Below, piece by piece: positions 32,373-40,971 of a stretch of 64,000 nucleotides of DNA (its first letter is position 1; each line of letters opens with the position of its first letter). Source of the stretch: a candidate division TA06 bacterium B3_TA06 (GTDB lineage Bacteria; Hydrothermota; Tepidihabitantia; B3-TA06); NCBI GenBank assembly GCA_005223075.1, contig NJBO01000001.1, positions 62,001 through 126,000 of the forward strand, given 5' to 3'. Under the pieces are notes generated by a model. It did not search any database. It worked only from the letters and a program-made list of their open reading frames with translations, and was not told where the DNA came from. Position numbers and translations under genes: made by a program.

Positions 32373-33539
32373 ATGCCACAGAGAGGACGCGTATGGGCCG
32401 AGATAGATATCGACGCCCTCGTGCATAACTACCGTCTTATCCGGGAGACGGTGGGCGAGGCCAAGGTGCTTGCCGCGGTCAAGGCCGAGGCGTACGGTCA
32501 CGGCGGGCGCGAGGTAGCAAGGGTGCTTGAAAACCTTGGGGTCGAGTACTTCGGTGTGGCAAGCACCGAGGAGGCGATTGACCTCAGAACCAACGGCCAG
32601 ATAAGGCGACCGATACTTGTGCTCTCCCCTGTCCCCTACCGTGAGATAGGGGCCATCTTCGACTACACCCTGACTCCCACTGTCACAGAAGAGGGTTTCG
32701 CCAAAGCTCTGGCCCAGGAGGCCAACCGCAGGGGCAAAATTCTGGGTGTGCACGTAGAGGTAGATACGGGTATGGGCCGCACCGGCGTCAGTCCGAAAGA
32801 GGCGCCCGCACTCATCTCGCTTGTCATCAACAAACCCGGCCTGCGGCTTGAGGGTGTCTTCACCCACTTCCCTGCAGCTGAGACTGATAAGGAGTTTACA
32901 GAAAAACAGGTCTCGATCTTCGATCAACTTATCGCACGGCTGCGCAGCGAAGGAATCGAGGTGCCTGCGCTGCATTCGGCGAACTCTGCGGCTATCTTCA
33001 AATACCCTCAGGCTCGCTATGACATTGTAAGGCCTGGCCTTGCGCTTTACGGAATCGAGCCTGAAGGAATGGAGGCTTCCCTTGACCTTGCGCCGGTGCT
33101 GACACTTCGGACGCGGATCGTGAACCTTCGGCGTCTTCCCAAAGGCGCAAGCATAAGCTACGGCAGAACGTATGTTCTGGAGCACGAGACCCTTGTGGCG
33201 ACGGTTTCGGTTGGCTACGGCGACGGCTACCCACGGGCGCTGTCAAACAAAGGCGAGGTGCTTTATGGCGGCAAACGCTACCCGATCATCGGCACGGTAT
33301 GCATGGACCTCATGATGCTGGATCTCTCAAAGGCTTCGGGTGCAAAGATTGGTGAGGAGGTAACGTTGATCGGTCGGGACGGCAAAGCGCTCCTTACGGC
33401 AGACGAGGTCGCCGGCTGGGCTTGCACCATCCCTTACGAGATAACCACGCGCATAAGCCCAAGAGTGCCCCGCATCTATAGAACCTCTAAACGCATCCTT
33501 GGAGCACGCACGCTCCTTGGATCAACCACAGGCTTATGA
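32373..33539 (+). CDS. alr: Alanine racemase
   Basis: A 388-residue PLP enzyme of fold type III that makes D-alanine for peptidoglycan. The PLP lysine is in AAVKAEAYGHGG (Lys37; the usual VKADAYGHG has one conservative change). It also shows HVEVDTGMGRTGV, RPGLALYG and GTVCMDLMMLD. Length is normal. It is the first gene of an operon whose remaining members are mostly small unknown genes, and the next gene overlaps its stop by ATGA. The mRNA is probably leaderless. Confidence 0.95.
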   Translation: MPQRGRVWAEIDIDALVHNYRLIRETVGEAKVLAAVKAEAYGHGGREVARVLENLGVEYFGVASTEEAIDLRTNGQIRRPILVLSPVPYREIGAIFDYTLTPTVTEEGFAKALAQEANRRGKILGVHVEVDTGMGRTGVSPKEAPALISLVINKPGLRLEGVFTHFPAAETDKEFTEKQVSIFDQLIARLRSEGIEVPALHSANSAAIFKYPQARYDIVRPGLALYGIEPEGMEASLDLAPVLTLRTRIVNLRRLPKGASISYGRTYVLEHETLVATVSVGYGDGYPRALSNKGEVLYGGKRYPIIGTVCMDLMMLDLSKASGAKIGEEVTLIGRDGKALLTADEVAGWACTIPYEITTRISPRVPRIYRTSKRILGARTLLGSTTGL

Positions 33540-33859
33540 ACGAAGAAATGAAAAACGAGGAGCAGAAAAACTCCACAGAAAAAAAGAAAGAATATAAGCC
33601 GCCCCGTTTTCTGGAGCTGGTGCTCTCGGTGGCTGCTGGTGCGCTGCAGGCCCTGGAGTTGGGGGTACCGGACAAGGAGGGCAAGAAAGAAAAACCCAAC
33701 CTGGAGCTTGCCCGCTACTCGATAGACATGCTGGAGCTTCTGAGGAACAAAACCAATGGCAACCTGGAGGAGGAGGAGGAAAGATTCATGCAAGAGATGC
33801 TGCATCAGTTAAGATTGAGATACGTGGAGGCCGCCAAACAATCGAAGGAGGCGAAATGA
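33536..33859 (+). CDS. DUF1844-family protein
   Basis: A 107-residue protein with a charged N-terminus and the DUF1844 core: FLELVLSVAAGALQALELG, NLELARYSIDMLELLRNKT, GNLEEEEERF and LHQLRLRYVE. The family is widespread and its function unknown. It overlaps both neighbours by four bases. Confidence 0.85.
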   Translation: MNEEMKNEEQKNSTEKKKEYKPPRFLELVLSVAAGALQALELGVPDKEGKKEKPNLELARYSIDMLELLRNKTNGNLEEEEERFMQEMLHQLRLRYVEAAKQSKEAK

Positions 33860-34023
33860 ATGCAGATCATTCCGGGGAAGTTAGGACCCTGAAAAAAATC
33901 TTTGATCAGAATAATCCGGCCGCCTACTGGATCTTGTGGGGGCTGGCAAAGAAGTTATCACAACGTTTGCGTGAAACAGACCAGCGGCTCAAGGCCATAC
34001 TGGCCCTGATCCGCCGATTCTAG
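33856..34023 (+). CDS. Small hypothetical protein (55 residues) in the alr operon
   Basis: Starts at an ATG overlapping the DUF1844 stop (ATGA) and runs 55 codons to TAG at 34023. It reads MNADHSGEVRTLKKIFDQNN, then PAAYWILWGLAKKLSQRLRE and TDQRLKAILALIRRF. An amphipathic basic helix with a central hydrophobic stretch is likely. The tight overlap, together with GGAGG before the next start, supports it as real. No family is recognised. Confidence 0.6.
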   Translation: MNADHSGEVRTLKKIFDQNNPAAYWILWGLAKKLSQRLRETDQRLKAILALIRRF

Positions 34024-34034
34024 GAGGTAGTTGT

Positions 34035-34760
34035 ATGCAACAGCAAGAAAAACCAAGAGCACAGCAAGCCAAAGAGGTGCGCTACGACTCCTCTGGCAAG
34101 AAGATAGTAACCCGGACGCGCAGCAGGGAAACCGAAAGTGCAATCCTTGCCATCAACGACAAGCTGGATCAACTCGTGGGCATTCTTTCATCCACCCTTC
34201 CGACCAGACTTGGTGCGGAACTGCGTGAAGCCGTTGGAGGGGGCCAAGAACTCCAGCGTTTGATAGAGGTTGTATCCAAAGAGCTTCCTGACCGTATCAA
34301 GAAGGACTCGGACCAGATCGTATTCGAGAAGGCGGAGATGCTTTCGATAGTGATCTCCACAAGCATCCAGCATCTTAACGATGCGTTTAAGTCCTACCAG
34401 GAGTCCATCCTTCAAGCCCTGGAAAGTCTGGCTCAATCACACGAGAAAACCAGCGAAGCACTAATCAAGATCAACCCCTTGCTTGCACAGCTACATGCAA
34501 CCATCGCGGGGCGCGAAAAAACCCAATCTCCTCCAACCCAGTCTTCGCCAACCCCTGAGAAACCTTCAGAACCTGCTCCCAGCGCCATGACTCAAAAAGA
34601 AACCCCACCCTCCTCACCGCCAACGTCCTTTGGGGAACCGGAAGAAAAACCCCCCGAAGAAGAGAAATCGGATCTTCCCGGATGGCTGCAAGCAAAACGG
34701 GACGATTTGGACTCCTCTTCTGAGCCAAAAACGCCGGACTCGCCCAGCGGGGTAAGTTAG
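34035..34760 (+). CDS. Hypothetical protein with helical core and Pro/Glu-rich tail
   Basis: A 241-residue protein. Residues ~35-155 are predicted helical, probably coiled coil (SAILAINDKLDQLVGILSST, HLNDAFKSYQESILQALESL). Residues ~160-241 are rich in P, S, E and T and likely disordered. No family is recognised. AGGAGG precedes the ATG. It could be a scaffold or polar-localisation protein, but nothing in the sequence says which. Confidence 0.6.
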   Translation: MQQQEKPRAQQAKEVRYDSSGKKIVTRTRSRETESAILAINDKLDQLVGILSSTLPTRLGAELREAVGGGQELQRLIEVVSKELPDRIKKDSDQIVFEKAEMLSIVISTSIQHLNDAFKSYQESILQALESLAQSHEKTSEALIKINPLLAQLHATIAGREKTQSPPTQSSPTPEKPSEPAPSAMTQKETPPSSPPTSFGEPEEKPPEEEKSDLPGWLQAKRDDLDSSSEPKTPDSPSGVS

Positions 34761-34764
34761 TTAA

Positions 34765-35443
34765 GTGCGTATCTACACCCTTGGGACCGAAAACCGATCC
34801 GAACCGGAAATCGCAAAGATCCTTTCCAAGTATCAGATTCAGGTCTTGGCAGACATCCGCCGTTCTGCCGCCTCTCCCATCAAACATTTAAGGCGAGAAA
34901 ACATCCAGAATATCTGCAAAAACAACAAGGTTGAGTACATATACCTGGGCAACGAACTAGGATCTGAACGTGAGACCGGGAGAGTGAATAACCTGGACCC
35001 AGCGCTATACGAACGGGGGATCGCCATCCTTAAACGCCTGGCGCGTACCCGGGGGCTTTTGATACTGTGTTCCGAACACACACCCGAAAAGTGCAACCGA
35101 CGTTTGATTGCCGCCGAACTGGCAAAGGACGGTGCCGAGGTGTTCCATCTCCTGGAACTGGAGAAGCTCTGGAGACCAACGAGGAAGAAAGCCGGTGTTT
35201 ACGGTAAACGTCCCTCAAAGCGAAAACGCTCCCGAGAGGATAGGGGACGAAAAGACCACAGACGAGGCAGATCAAAATCTTCAGAACCCGGCAAAGAACG
35301 CCCCGTCCTCAAGAAGAAAACCTCCCGGTCCAAGATGGACAAGATTTCCTAACTCCCTCGCAAATCTTAGGTTACATCATATAGACAATATTGATTTTGA
35401 AGGACCCGATGCAATCGAGGCCTTTTTGAGGTCTAAAGGATGA
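34765..35443 (+). CDS. DUF488-family protein, probable frameshift in the C-terminal part
   Basis: The first ~135 residues are DUF488: IYTLGTENRSEPEIAKIL, LADIRRSAASPIKH, and LLILCSEHTPEKCNRRLIAA with its cysteine/histidine-type motif. The same frame then turns into an improbable run of K/R and stops at 35352. The +1 frame carries a normal-looking linker (TVNVPQSENAPERIGDEKTT) and a tail (LANLRLHHIDNIDFEGPDAI) ending at 35443, where its TGA overlaps the next ATG as ATGA. A +1 shift near 35190-35230, biological or a sequencing error, would join them. Function of DUF488 is unknown. Confidence 0.6.
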
Positions 35444-36729
35444 AGCGATTACTATTAGTAAATCCATGGATACACGACTTCGCCGCGTTTGACTTCTGGC
35501 TCAAGCCTCTCGGTCTTCTGAGAATTGCCGGTGCATTAAGAGAGGCGGGGGCAGAGGTGCATCTTCTTGATCTACTTGACCGCAACCATCCCTGGCTGCA
35601 TGAACGCACCAAGACCGACGAGTGGGGACGCGGCAAGTTCTTCGCCGAGGAGATCGATAGACCGGGGATAGTTGAAAACGTCCCTCGTAAGTTCAGAAGA
35701 TACGGGTTGCCCAAGGGAATACTCGATGAGAAGTTATCCGAACTTCCCGATGCGGACGCCGTTCTCGTGACTTCGAGTATGACCTACTGGTACACCGGGG
35801 TCAGAGAAACAATCGAGGTCCTTCACAAGAGATACTATGGGGTGCCGATAATACTTGGCGGAATCTATGCAATGCTTCTGCCTGAACACGCACGGAAGAA
35901 CTCAGAGGCGGATGTAGTCCTTAAAGGGGGCCTTGCAGAGATCAAAGAGAGGCTCGAGAAGCTCGTTGGTCTTAATCTGCTCGAAGAAACGCCCTTTCCT
36001 GCCTGGGACCTCTATTCGAAACTCGACTACGCGGTGACGACGATCTCGCGCGGCTGCCCGTTCCGCTGCACCTACTGCGCATCGCATCGGCTTGAATCCC
36101 ACTACCTTCCCAGCAAGTTGAAGGATATCACTGTGGAGTTAAAGTACCTTGCCGATCTCAAGATACGAAGAATCGCCTTCTACGACGACGCCATGCTCTT
36201 TCATCCGCAATTTGACGAGATAATGCGGAAGATAATCAAGATGGATGCGGCTCTAGAACTCCATACTCCCAACGGGCTGCACGTGAACCAAATAACGCCT
36301 AAAAGGGCGAGATTGATGAAGCAGGCCGGATTCCGCTCATTATACCTGAGCCTTGAGACGGTAGACGAGCGACTTCTAAAAATTACCGGGGCCAAGGTCT
36401 CGCCGGATGCGTTCAAACAAGCGGTTAGAGTGCTTAAGGATGCAGGTTTTAGTGACGAACTTCACGCCTACGTTTTATTCGGTCTGCCGAGCCAGACTGG
36501 GGAGAGTGTCAAAAGAACCCTCGATCTTGCACTCTCCCTAGACGTTAAGCCTCATCTTGCCGAGTTCTCTCCTGTTCCTGGAACCCTTGAGTTCAAACGA
36601 AGCGGCCTTGATGATAACGCTGACCCATTGCTTACCAACAACACGGCATGGTGCAATCAGGGAAAGCTCAGGGATTCGTGGGAAAGATTAAAGGATTATC
36701 TCAAGGAAAAGATTGAAGAATCGGCTTGA
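35440..36729 (+). CDS. Radical SAM protein with B12-binding-like N-terminal domain
   Basis: A 429-residue protein. Residues 1-165 look like a cobalamin-binding domain (LLVNPWIHDF, GLLRIAGALREAGAEV, VPIILGGIYAML), and a radical SAM core follows with RGCPFRCTYCASH at ~200-212 binding the 4Fe-4S cluster. Such proteins are often methylases or C-C bond-forming enzymes on unreactive carbons. The expected DxHxxG cobalamin motif is not evident, so B12 use is uncertain. It is the last gene of the alr operon and converges with the acetyltransferase. Confidence 0.85.
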   Translation: MKRLLLVNPWIHDFAAFDFWLKPLGLLRIAGALREAGAEVHLLDLLDRNHPWLHERTKTDEWGRGKFFAEEIDRPGIVENVPRKFRRYGLPKGILDEKLSELPDADAVLVTSSMTYWYTGVRETIEVLHKRYYGVPIILGGIYAMLLPEHARKNSEADVVLKGGLAEIKERLEKLVGLNLLEETPFPAWDLYSKLDYAVTTISRGCPFRCTYCASHRLESHYLPSKLKDITVELKYLADLKIRRIAFYDDAMLFHPQFDEIMRKIIKMDAALELHTPNGLHVNQITPKRARLMKQAGFRSLYLSLETVDERLLKITGAKVSPDAFKQAVRVLKDAGFSDELHAYVLFGLPSQTGESVKRTLDLALSLDVKPHLAEFSPVPGTLEFKRSGLDDNADPLLTNNTAWCNQGKLRDSWERLKDYLKEKIEESA

Positions 36730-36738
36730 GCGAAAAGT

Positions 36739-37254
36739 CTAGGCCTCTGCCACCATCTTCACGAAACCTTCCCCCTCGAGTCTAAGCCGTTCGGTAATCC
36801 TGAACCCGAGCTTCTCGAATGCCCTTATCGCCCTCTTGTTATCGGCAGCGGTGAAAAGATAGAAAAGCTCCAGATCAAAGCGTTTTGCCGCCTCGACGAG
36901 AACGAGCCTCGCCGCCTCGCTGCCGTATCCCCTGCCCCAGTAGGCGGGATCAAAGAGAACGATGGAGAACTCTGCCTTCCGCTTCAGCCTGTCTATATCG
37001 GTAAGGCTCACCTCACCTATCAGCTTGCCTTCCAGGGTGTGAATCCACAACCGCCACTCCTTGGAAGATCGCTCCTGCTCTTCAAAACGCAACCTTACCT
37101 CCTCAAAGCCGGGTTCTTTCGGCCAGACATCTGCCCATCGGAGCACATCGGCCTGAAACCGCTTGGCGTAGAACTCACGCAGGAGCCGGGGATCGCGTGC
37201 ACGCAGCACAACCGACTTCCCTCGCATGGGAGTGAAGTTCACATCAGGCTTCAT
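36739..37254 (-). CDS. GNAT-family N-acetyltransferase
   Basis: A 171-residue acetyltransferase of the RimJ/RimL type: GKSVVLRARDPRLLREFYAK at the start, EFSIVLFDPAYWGRGYGSEA as the acetyl-CoA loop, and AADNKRAIRAFEKLGFRI. The substrate is unknown. I start at the ATG at 37254, where the domain begins; TTGACG lies upstream with a weak -10 (GAGAAT) seven bases before that ATG. An open frame continues another 79 codons upstream but has no GNAT similarity. Confidence 0.75.
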   Translation of the reverse strand: MKPDVNFTPMRGKSVVLRARDPRLLREFYAKRFQADVLRWADVWPKEPGFEEVRLRFEEQERSSKEWRLWIHTLEGKLIGEVSLTDIDRLKRKAEFSIVLFDPAYWGRGYGSEAARLVLVEAAKRFDLELFYLFTAADNKRAIRAFEKLGFRITERLRLEGEGFVKMVAEA

Positions 37255-37440
37255 TAGATTAATTCTCTTCAATATCTCAGAAACGTCAAGGTATTTGGGG
37301 GATATCTGCGTCAACTTGACGACCTGGGCTTCTTTTCTATGATAAAAAGCGCTATCCATATGCAAAAGCCAAGGGAAAGCGGAGGGATAAAAACCATCCA
37401 TAAGGATCATACCCTGACCAGAAATATCTAGACCAGGGAC

Positions 37441-37468
37441 TTGACACCATCGGTGATTTGTATATACT
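37441..37468 (+). promoter_or_regulatory. Promoter of zinc-ribbon gene 1
   Basis: TTGACA, a 16-nt spacer, TATACT. The leader holds TAGGAGGAGG before the ATG at 37491. Confidence 0.85.
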
Positions 37469-37490
37469 AAAGCCGCTAGGAGGAGGCGCA

Positions 37491-37766
37491 ATGAGTTATG
37501 CTTACTGTCAAAGCTGTGCCCGGGTCATTCATAACCCAAGAGACCTCGGCACAGAAGCGGACGGTTCCTTAAATCATGATTTCTGCAGAAGGTGTTACGC
37601 AGAGGGTTGTTTTACTGAACCCAGACTCACACGCCGGCAGATAATCTCAAGGATCGTCCCTTTATGGATGAAAGAAAATAACCTGACCTATCGTGAGGCG
37701 TTGGTTGACGTCAACCATTTCATCTCCGGGCTGCGTCGCTGGCAGACCCACAAGACGTGGACGTGA
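37491..37766 (+). CDS. Small zinc-ribbon-domain protein 1
   Basis: A 91-residue protein with CQSCARVI, FCRRCY and a GTEADGS turn between them, the pattern of the putative zinc ribbon family (zf_ribbon). The C-terminal half is helical (PLWMKENNLTYREALVDVNH). A paralogue of similar length lies 120 bp downstream with its own promoter. The family is often found as a stand-alone small protein; function is unknown. Confidence 0.75.
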   Translation: MSYAYCQSCARVIHNPRDLGTEADGSLNHDFCRRCYAEGCFTEPRLTRRQIISRIVPLWMKENNLTYREALVDVNHFISGLRRWQTHKTWT

Positions 37767-37802
37767 TCTAGGAACACAACCATCTGGATACGTCTTCCTG
37801 GG

Positions 37803-37830
37803 TTGACACGTCTCCAACTTCCGCTATGAT
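37803..37830 (+). promoter_or_regulatory. Promoter of zinc-ribbon gene 2 and the VOC gene
   Basis: TTGACA, a 16-nt spacer, TATGAT. The leader holds AAAGGAGGAG before the ATG at 37887. Confidence 0.85.
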
Positions 37831-37886
37831 ACCAAGTGTCAAAGGCTTCATGGCTCACGCAAAACATCTAACCAAAGGAGGAGATC

Positions 37887-38165
37887 ATGCAGATGCCTGA
37901 AGGAGTGATATGTCAGAGTTGCTTGATGCCGATGACTAAACCCGAGCACTTCGGCACCGAGGCAGACGCCTCTCAAAGCAAAGAATACTGCACCCACTGT
38001 TACCAGAAGGGGCAGTTCACCAATCCTGAGATGAGCATGGAAGATATGGTCGCATACCTCGCTCCCAACTGGGGAGAATGGACCCAAAGGCCTGATCTGA
38101 CCGCTGAGCAGGCAAAGCCTGAGATCAGCGGAATGCTTTCAAACCTTAAGCGCTGGAAAGCGTAA
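37887..38165 (+). CDS. Small zinc-ribbon-domain protein 2
   Basis: A 92-residue paralogue of the preceding gene: CQSCLMPMTKPEHFGTEADA, YCTHCYQKGQFTNPEMS, then a helical half ending MLSNLKRWKA. The four cysteines are kept. The first protein shares GTEAD, the second CxxC and the RRW/KRW ending. It is probably co-transcribed with the VOC gene nine bases downstream. Confidence 0.85.
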   Translation: MQMPEGVICQSCLMPMTKPEHFGTEADASQSKEYCTHCYQKGQFTNPEMSMEDMVAYLAPNWGEWTQRPDLTAEQAKPEISGMLSNLKRWKA

Positions 38166-38174
38166 GGAGGAGTG

Positions 38175-38525
38175 ATGTCCAAGATAGTTCACATCGAGAT
38201 CCCGGCGCCGGATCTCGAGAAGGCAGCCGAGTTCTACTCTAAGGTATTCGGCTGGAAGGTTGAGATGACACCTGAGATGGACTACGCTATGTGGTCTGCG
38301 GGTGAAGATGCGGTAGGCGGCGGGTTCAGCAAACAAGCCAAGCCCTCCACCGAGGGTGCCCTCCTGCATATCGGAGTGGATGACATCGAGGCCAAGCTTG
38401 TCGAGATCGAGGCAGCGGGCGGAAAGATAGTCGCCCCCAAGACCAAGATCTCGGACGAGTGGGGCTACTACGCCGAGTTCCTGGACGTCTTCGGCAACAA
38501 GCTCGGCCTGTGGTCCAAGAAGTAA
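38175..38525 (+). CDS. VOC (glyoxalase/bleomycin resistance) family protein
   Basis: A 116-residue single-VOC-module protein: VHIEIPAPDLEKAAEFYSKV, FGWKVEMTPEMDYAMW, and YAEFLDVFGNKLGLW. VOC proteins bind divalent metal and act as isomerases, dioxygenases or binding proteins; the substrate is unknown. The ATG at 38175, with AAGGAGGA upstream, is preferred over the GTG just before it. Confidence 0.88.
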   Translation: MSKIVHIEIPAPDLEKAAEFYSKVFGWKVEMTPEMDYAMWSAGEDAVGGGFSKQAKPSTEGALLHIGVDDIEAKLVEIEAAGGKIVAPKTKISDEWGYYAEFLDVFGNKLGLWSKK

Positions 38526-38573
38526 CCAGTAACACACCGTAACACACCTACATAGGATTCGTTCAGTAAATTT

Positions 38574-38606
38574 AAGGGGTGCCTTAAAGCACCCCTTATT
38601 GTTATT
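38574..38606 (+). terminator. Intrinsic terminator after the VOC gene
   Basis: Stem AAGGGGTGC/GCACCCCTT with loop CTTAAA, followed by ATTGTTATT. It lies between convergent genes and may serve both. Confidence 0.8.
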
Positions 38607-38618
38607 CTTGAAGATCTC

Positions 38619-40019
38619 TTATCTCGCCAGGATAGCCTTTACGGTAACCGATTCATTGCCTGCGACAAGTCTTGCAAAGTAGACCCCTGCAGATACCTTG
38701 TTAGCATTCCATGTAAATGTGGACTGCGACGAGTTCAGCGCGAATGTTTCAACTGCCCGGCCATCAACCGAGTAGAAGGTTAGCCTACCTTGCATACTGG
38801 CGGGAAGGCTGTAGTTGAGTGTAGGGGTTGCCGAAAGGTTTCCGACTATTTCCAGAGTGAGAGAGGAAACCGTTGGGATTTCTGCTACCGCCGGGATGTC
38901 GTCCTGCTCGTACTTGATGGTACGGAAATCGTAATCACTGCCGTCGTAGTAAAGCCCTGTCACGTAAAGGTAATGTGAACCATCCACCGCTATACCTTGA
39001 GCCATGTCATCATCACCTGAGTCAAAATCCTTCTCCCAGCTGAAGGTGCCTTCTTTGTCATAGCGAACAGTAAGAAAATCAACATCAACGCCATTATCGC
39101 GGCCACCTGTAACATACACGAAGTATTCATCAACCGCTACGCCGCGGGCTTCCTCATGCTCACTACCTCCATACCTTTTCTTCCACTGGAAGTTGCCGTC
39201 CGTATCATACTTGACAGTAAAGAAATCGTAGTCACCGCCGCTGTTCCTAGAGCGGCCTGTAACGTATAGGTTCGCATCAGCATCTACCGCTATACGGTAG
39301 GCTTCGTCGTTGTAGTTCTCGTCACGTGCATCGCTCCACTGGAAGTTGCCGTCCGTATCGTACTTGATGGTGAGATAATCGTCGTCCGTACCGTTGTTTG
39401 TGTAACCTGCCACGTAGACGTTACCTGCAGCATCCACTGCCACGTCTTGACCAATTGATCCGTTACCGAACTCGTCGTAAGGGTGGGACCACTGGAGGTT
39501 ACCGCCTGAATCATACTTGATGGTACGGAAACCCACACCACCGACATCGGAGCCGCCTGTTACGTAGACGTTACCCAAAGCATCCACGGCTACGCCAGAG
39601 GCAATGTCAGTAGAAAGGCCGTCCCAGGACTCTCTCCAAACCTGATTACCGTCACGATCGTATTTGATAAGAAGATAATCCCAATTGCTGCCGTTCCAGG
39701 CCCAACCTGCCACATATACGTTGCCTGAGGCGTCCACATCTACGTCCCAGCCGAGATCAATGTCGTCCTCGTCGAAGAGCTTGTTCCATACGACGTTGCC
39801 GTCAGTATCATACTTGATAGTGCGGCAAGCAGCAGTGCCTATATCTCCATAGTAACCTGTGACATAGGCGTTGCCCGCAGCATCAGCCGCTATGGCCAAG
39901 GGCTGGTCATTGCCGCCTGACTCGTAGGGTTGGTTCCAAACCTCAGTCGGCGGTCCGGCAAAGGCAACGGTCACCATTGCGCAGGCTGTTACGGTGAACA
40001 CTAGGAACGCTTTTTTCAT
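38619..40019 (-). CDS. Secreted SBBP-repeat beta-propeller with sorting-like tail
   Basis: A 466-residue protein with a signal peptide (cleavage near AFAGP) and about seven SBBP-type repeats: a core of AVDA.GNVYV.G followed by DF.TIKYD.DGN..W. These form a beta-propeller. Residues ~385-466 are the C-terminal sorting-like domain, with SAGVYFARLVAGN and ending KAILAR. It is a surface or secreted protein, probably a binding scaffold. GGAGG precedes the ATG. Confidence 0.85.
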   Translation of the reverse strand: MKKAFLVFTVTACAMVTVAFAGPPTEVWNQPYESGGNDQPLAIAADAAGNAYVTGYYGDIGTAACRTIKYDTDGNVVWNKLFDEDDIDLGWDVDVDASGNVYVAGWAWNGSNWDYLLIKYDRDGNQVWRESWDGLSTDIASGVAVDALGNVYVTGGSDVGGVGFRTIKYDSGGNLQWSHPYDEFGNGSIGQDVAVDAAGNVYVAGYTNNGTDDDYLTIKYDTDGNFQWSDARDENYNDEAYRIAVDADANLYVTGRSRNSGGDYDFFTVKYDTDGNFQWKKRYGGSEHEEARGVAVDEYFVYVTGGRDNGVDVDFLTVRYDKEGTFSWEKDFDSGDDDMAQGIAVDGSHYLYVTGLYYDGSDYDFRTIKYEQDDIPAVAEIPTVSSLTLEIVGNLSATPTLNYSLPASMQGRLTFYSVDGRAVETFALNSSQSTFTWNANKVSAGVYFARLVAGNESVTVKAILAR

Positions 40020-40045
40020 ACCGTCCTCCTTGGTTGGTTTGGTGA

Positions 40046-40122
40046 CTTGATAGTTGCTATCAAGCCGCCTTTTACGGTCAATTCCAGTATGTTTATAATA
40101 CAGCGTTTCTATGGGATGTCAA
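40046..40122 (-). promoter_or_regulatory. Promoter and leader hairpin of the SBBP protein gene
   Basis: On the minus strand TTGACA (40122-40117), a 16-nt spacer, TATTAT (40100-40095). The leader contains CTTGATAG-CAA-CTATCAAG (40046-40064), a perfect eight-pair hairpin 26 bases before the start, which could be an operator or mRNA-stabilising stem. Confidence 0.75.
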
Positions 40123-40220
40123 GGTATCTCCAAGCAGAGGAGTCAACTGCTTAGGTTTAGCTTTTTGATACTTGTGAGTTCTCCCAGTACGTCAAACACC
40201 TGAGGTTGAATCATTGCTAC

Positions 40221-40248
40221 TTGACGCTGAGCTCGCCCCGTGTAGAAT
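40221..40248 (+). promoter_or_regulatory. Promoter of the zinc-ribbon/TM gene, leaderless type
   Basis: TTGACG, a 16-nt spacer, TAGAAT. The ATG at 40254 follows after five bases. Confidence 0.75.
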
Positions 40249-40253
40249 AAACT

Positions 40254-40781
40254 ATGAGCGACGAAGCTACCACGTGTCCCAAGTGCGGCTCAGATGAGCT
40301 AGTGGACTGGGGGACAAACCTCAGGATGTGCCGGCGATGCCATGAGGTATTCCTCCTCACACAAGAGGAAATCGAGGATAAAGAAGAAAGCCTTCAAACC
40401 GCCTCAGAGCGCGCCGAAAGATTCCTTGAGTCCTTACGCGCAGACCGTGAAAAAGCAAAGAAAGGATACGAAACAGAGAAGGAGCTCACCTCGGTCTCGG
40501 ACGAAGAACTGGAGAAAAGGTTAGAAACCCCTTCAGAGCCTTCCACCCAGACAGAGACACTCCAAGAAGTAACGGTAGAACCTGAGGCGAGCGCTACTCA
40601 TGAGTTCGAGGAGTTCTACGCAAACCTGAAGGTAGAACAAGCAAGACAAGCGGAAACGCACGCGGCAAAGCCCGAAATCCAGGTGCAAAAAAAGAAATCG
40701 TCTGCCAGAAAAGCGATAGTCTGGGTTGTCGTCGCCGTACTCATCTGGCTTGTTCTAGTAATCATCTGCAGCCTCCGGTAA
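40254..40781 (+). CDS. Zinc-ribbon protein with C-terminal membrane anchor
   Basis: A 175-residue protein. Residues 8-30 are a zinc ribbon (CPKCGSDELV and CRRCHEVF). Residues ~35-150 are charged and probably helical or disordered. Residues ~155-172 are one membrane helix (AIVWVVVAVLIWLVLVIIC). The ribbon should face the cytoplasm. No family is recognised. The mRNA appears leaderless. A 43-residue membrane protein follows five bases after the stop. Confidence 0.65.
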   Translation: MSDEATTCPKCGSDELVDWGTNLRMCRRCHEVFLLTQEEIEDKEESLQTASERAERFLESLRADREKAKKGYETEKELTSVSDEELEKRLETPSEPSTQTETLQEVTVEPEASATHEFEEFYANLKVEQARQAETHAAKPEIQVQKKKSSARKAIVWVVVAVLIWLVLVIICSLR

Positions 40782-40785
40782 GGTT

Positions 40786-40917
40786 ATGAAAGAAAATTCC
40801 CAAGAAAAACAGAAGAAATCTCGAAGGAACACTTGGCTTGCAGTACTTGTATTCATTCTTCTTATAGTGGTGATAGGAATAATATTTGCGCTTATCGATC
40901 TCATCTTCTCGTTCTGA
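40786..40917 (+). CDS. Single-helix membrane miniprotein (43 residues)
   Basis: Starts with ATG at 40786 behind AAGG and reads MKENSQEKQKKSRRNTWLAV, then a hydrophobic helix LVFILLIVVIGIIFALI, ending at TGA 40915-40917. The basic tail before the helix predicts a cytoplasmic N-terminus. Its layout (charged tail plus one helix) echoes the C-terminus of the preceding protein, so the two may associate. No family is recognised. Confidence 0.6.
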   Translation: MKENSQEKQKKSRRNTWLAVLVFILLIVVIGIIFALIDLIFSF

Positions 40918-40937
40918 CCATACCCTCAAAGGCAAGC

Positions 40938-40965
40938 TTGACAACGAGGCTTGGAGGAATAAGAT
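40938..40965 (+). promoter_or_regulatory. Promoter of the 240-residue envelope protein gene, leaderless type
   Basis: TTGACA, a 16-nt spacer, TAAGAT. The ATG at 40972 follows after six bases. Confidence 0.75.
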
Positions 40966-40971
40966 AGGGGT

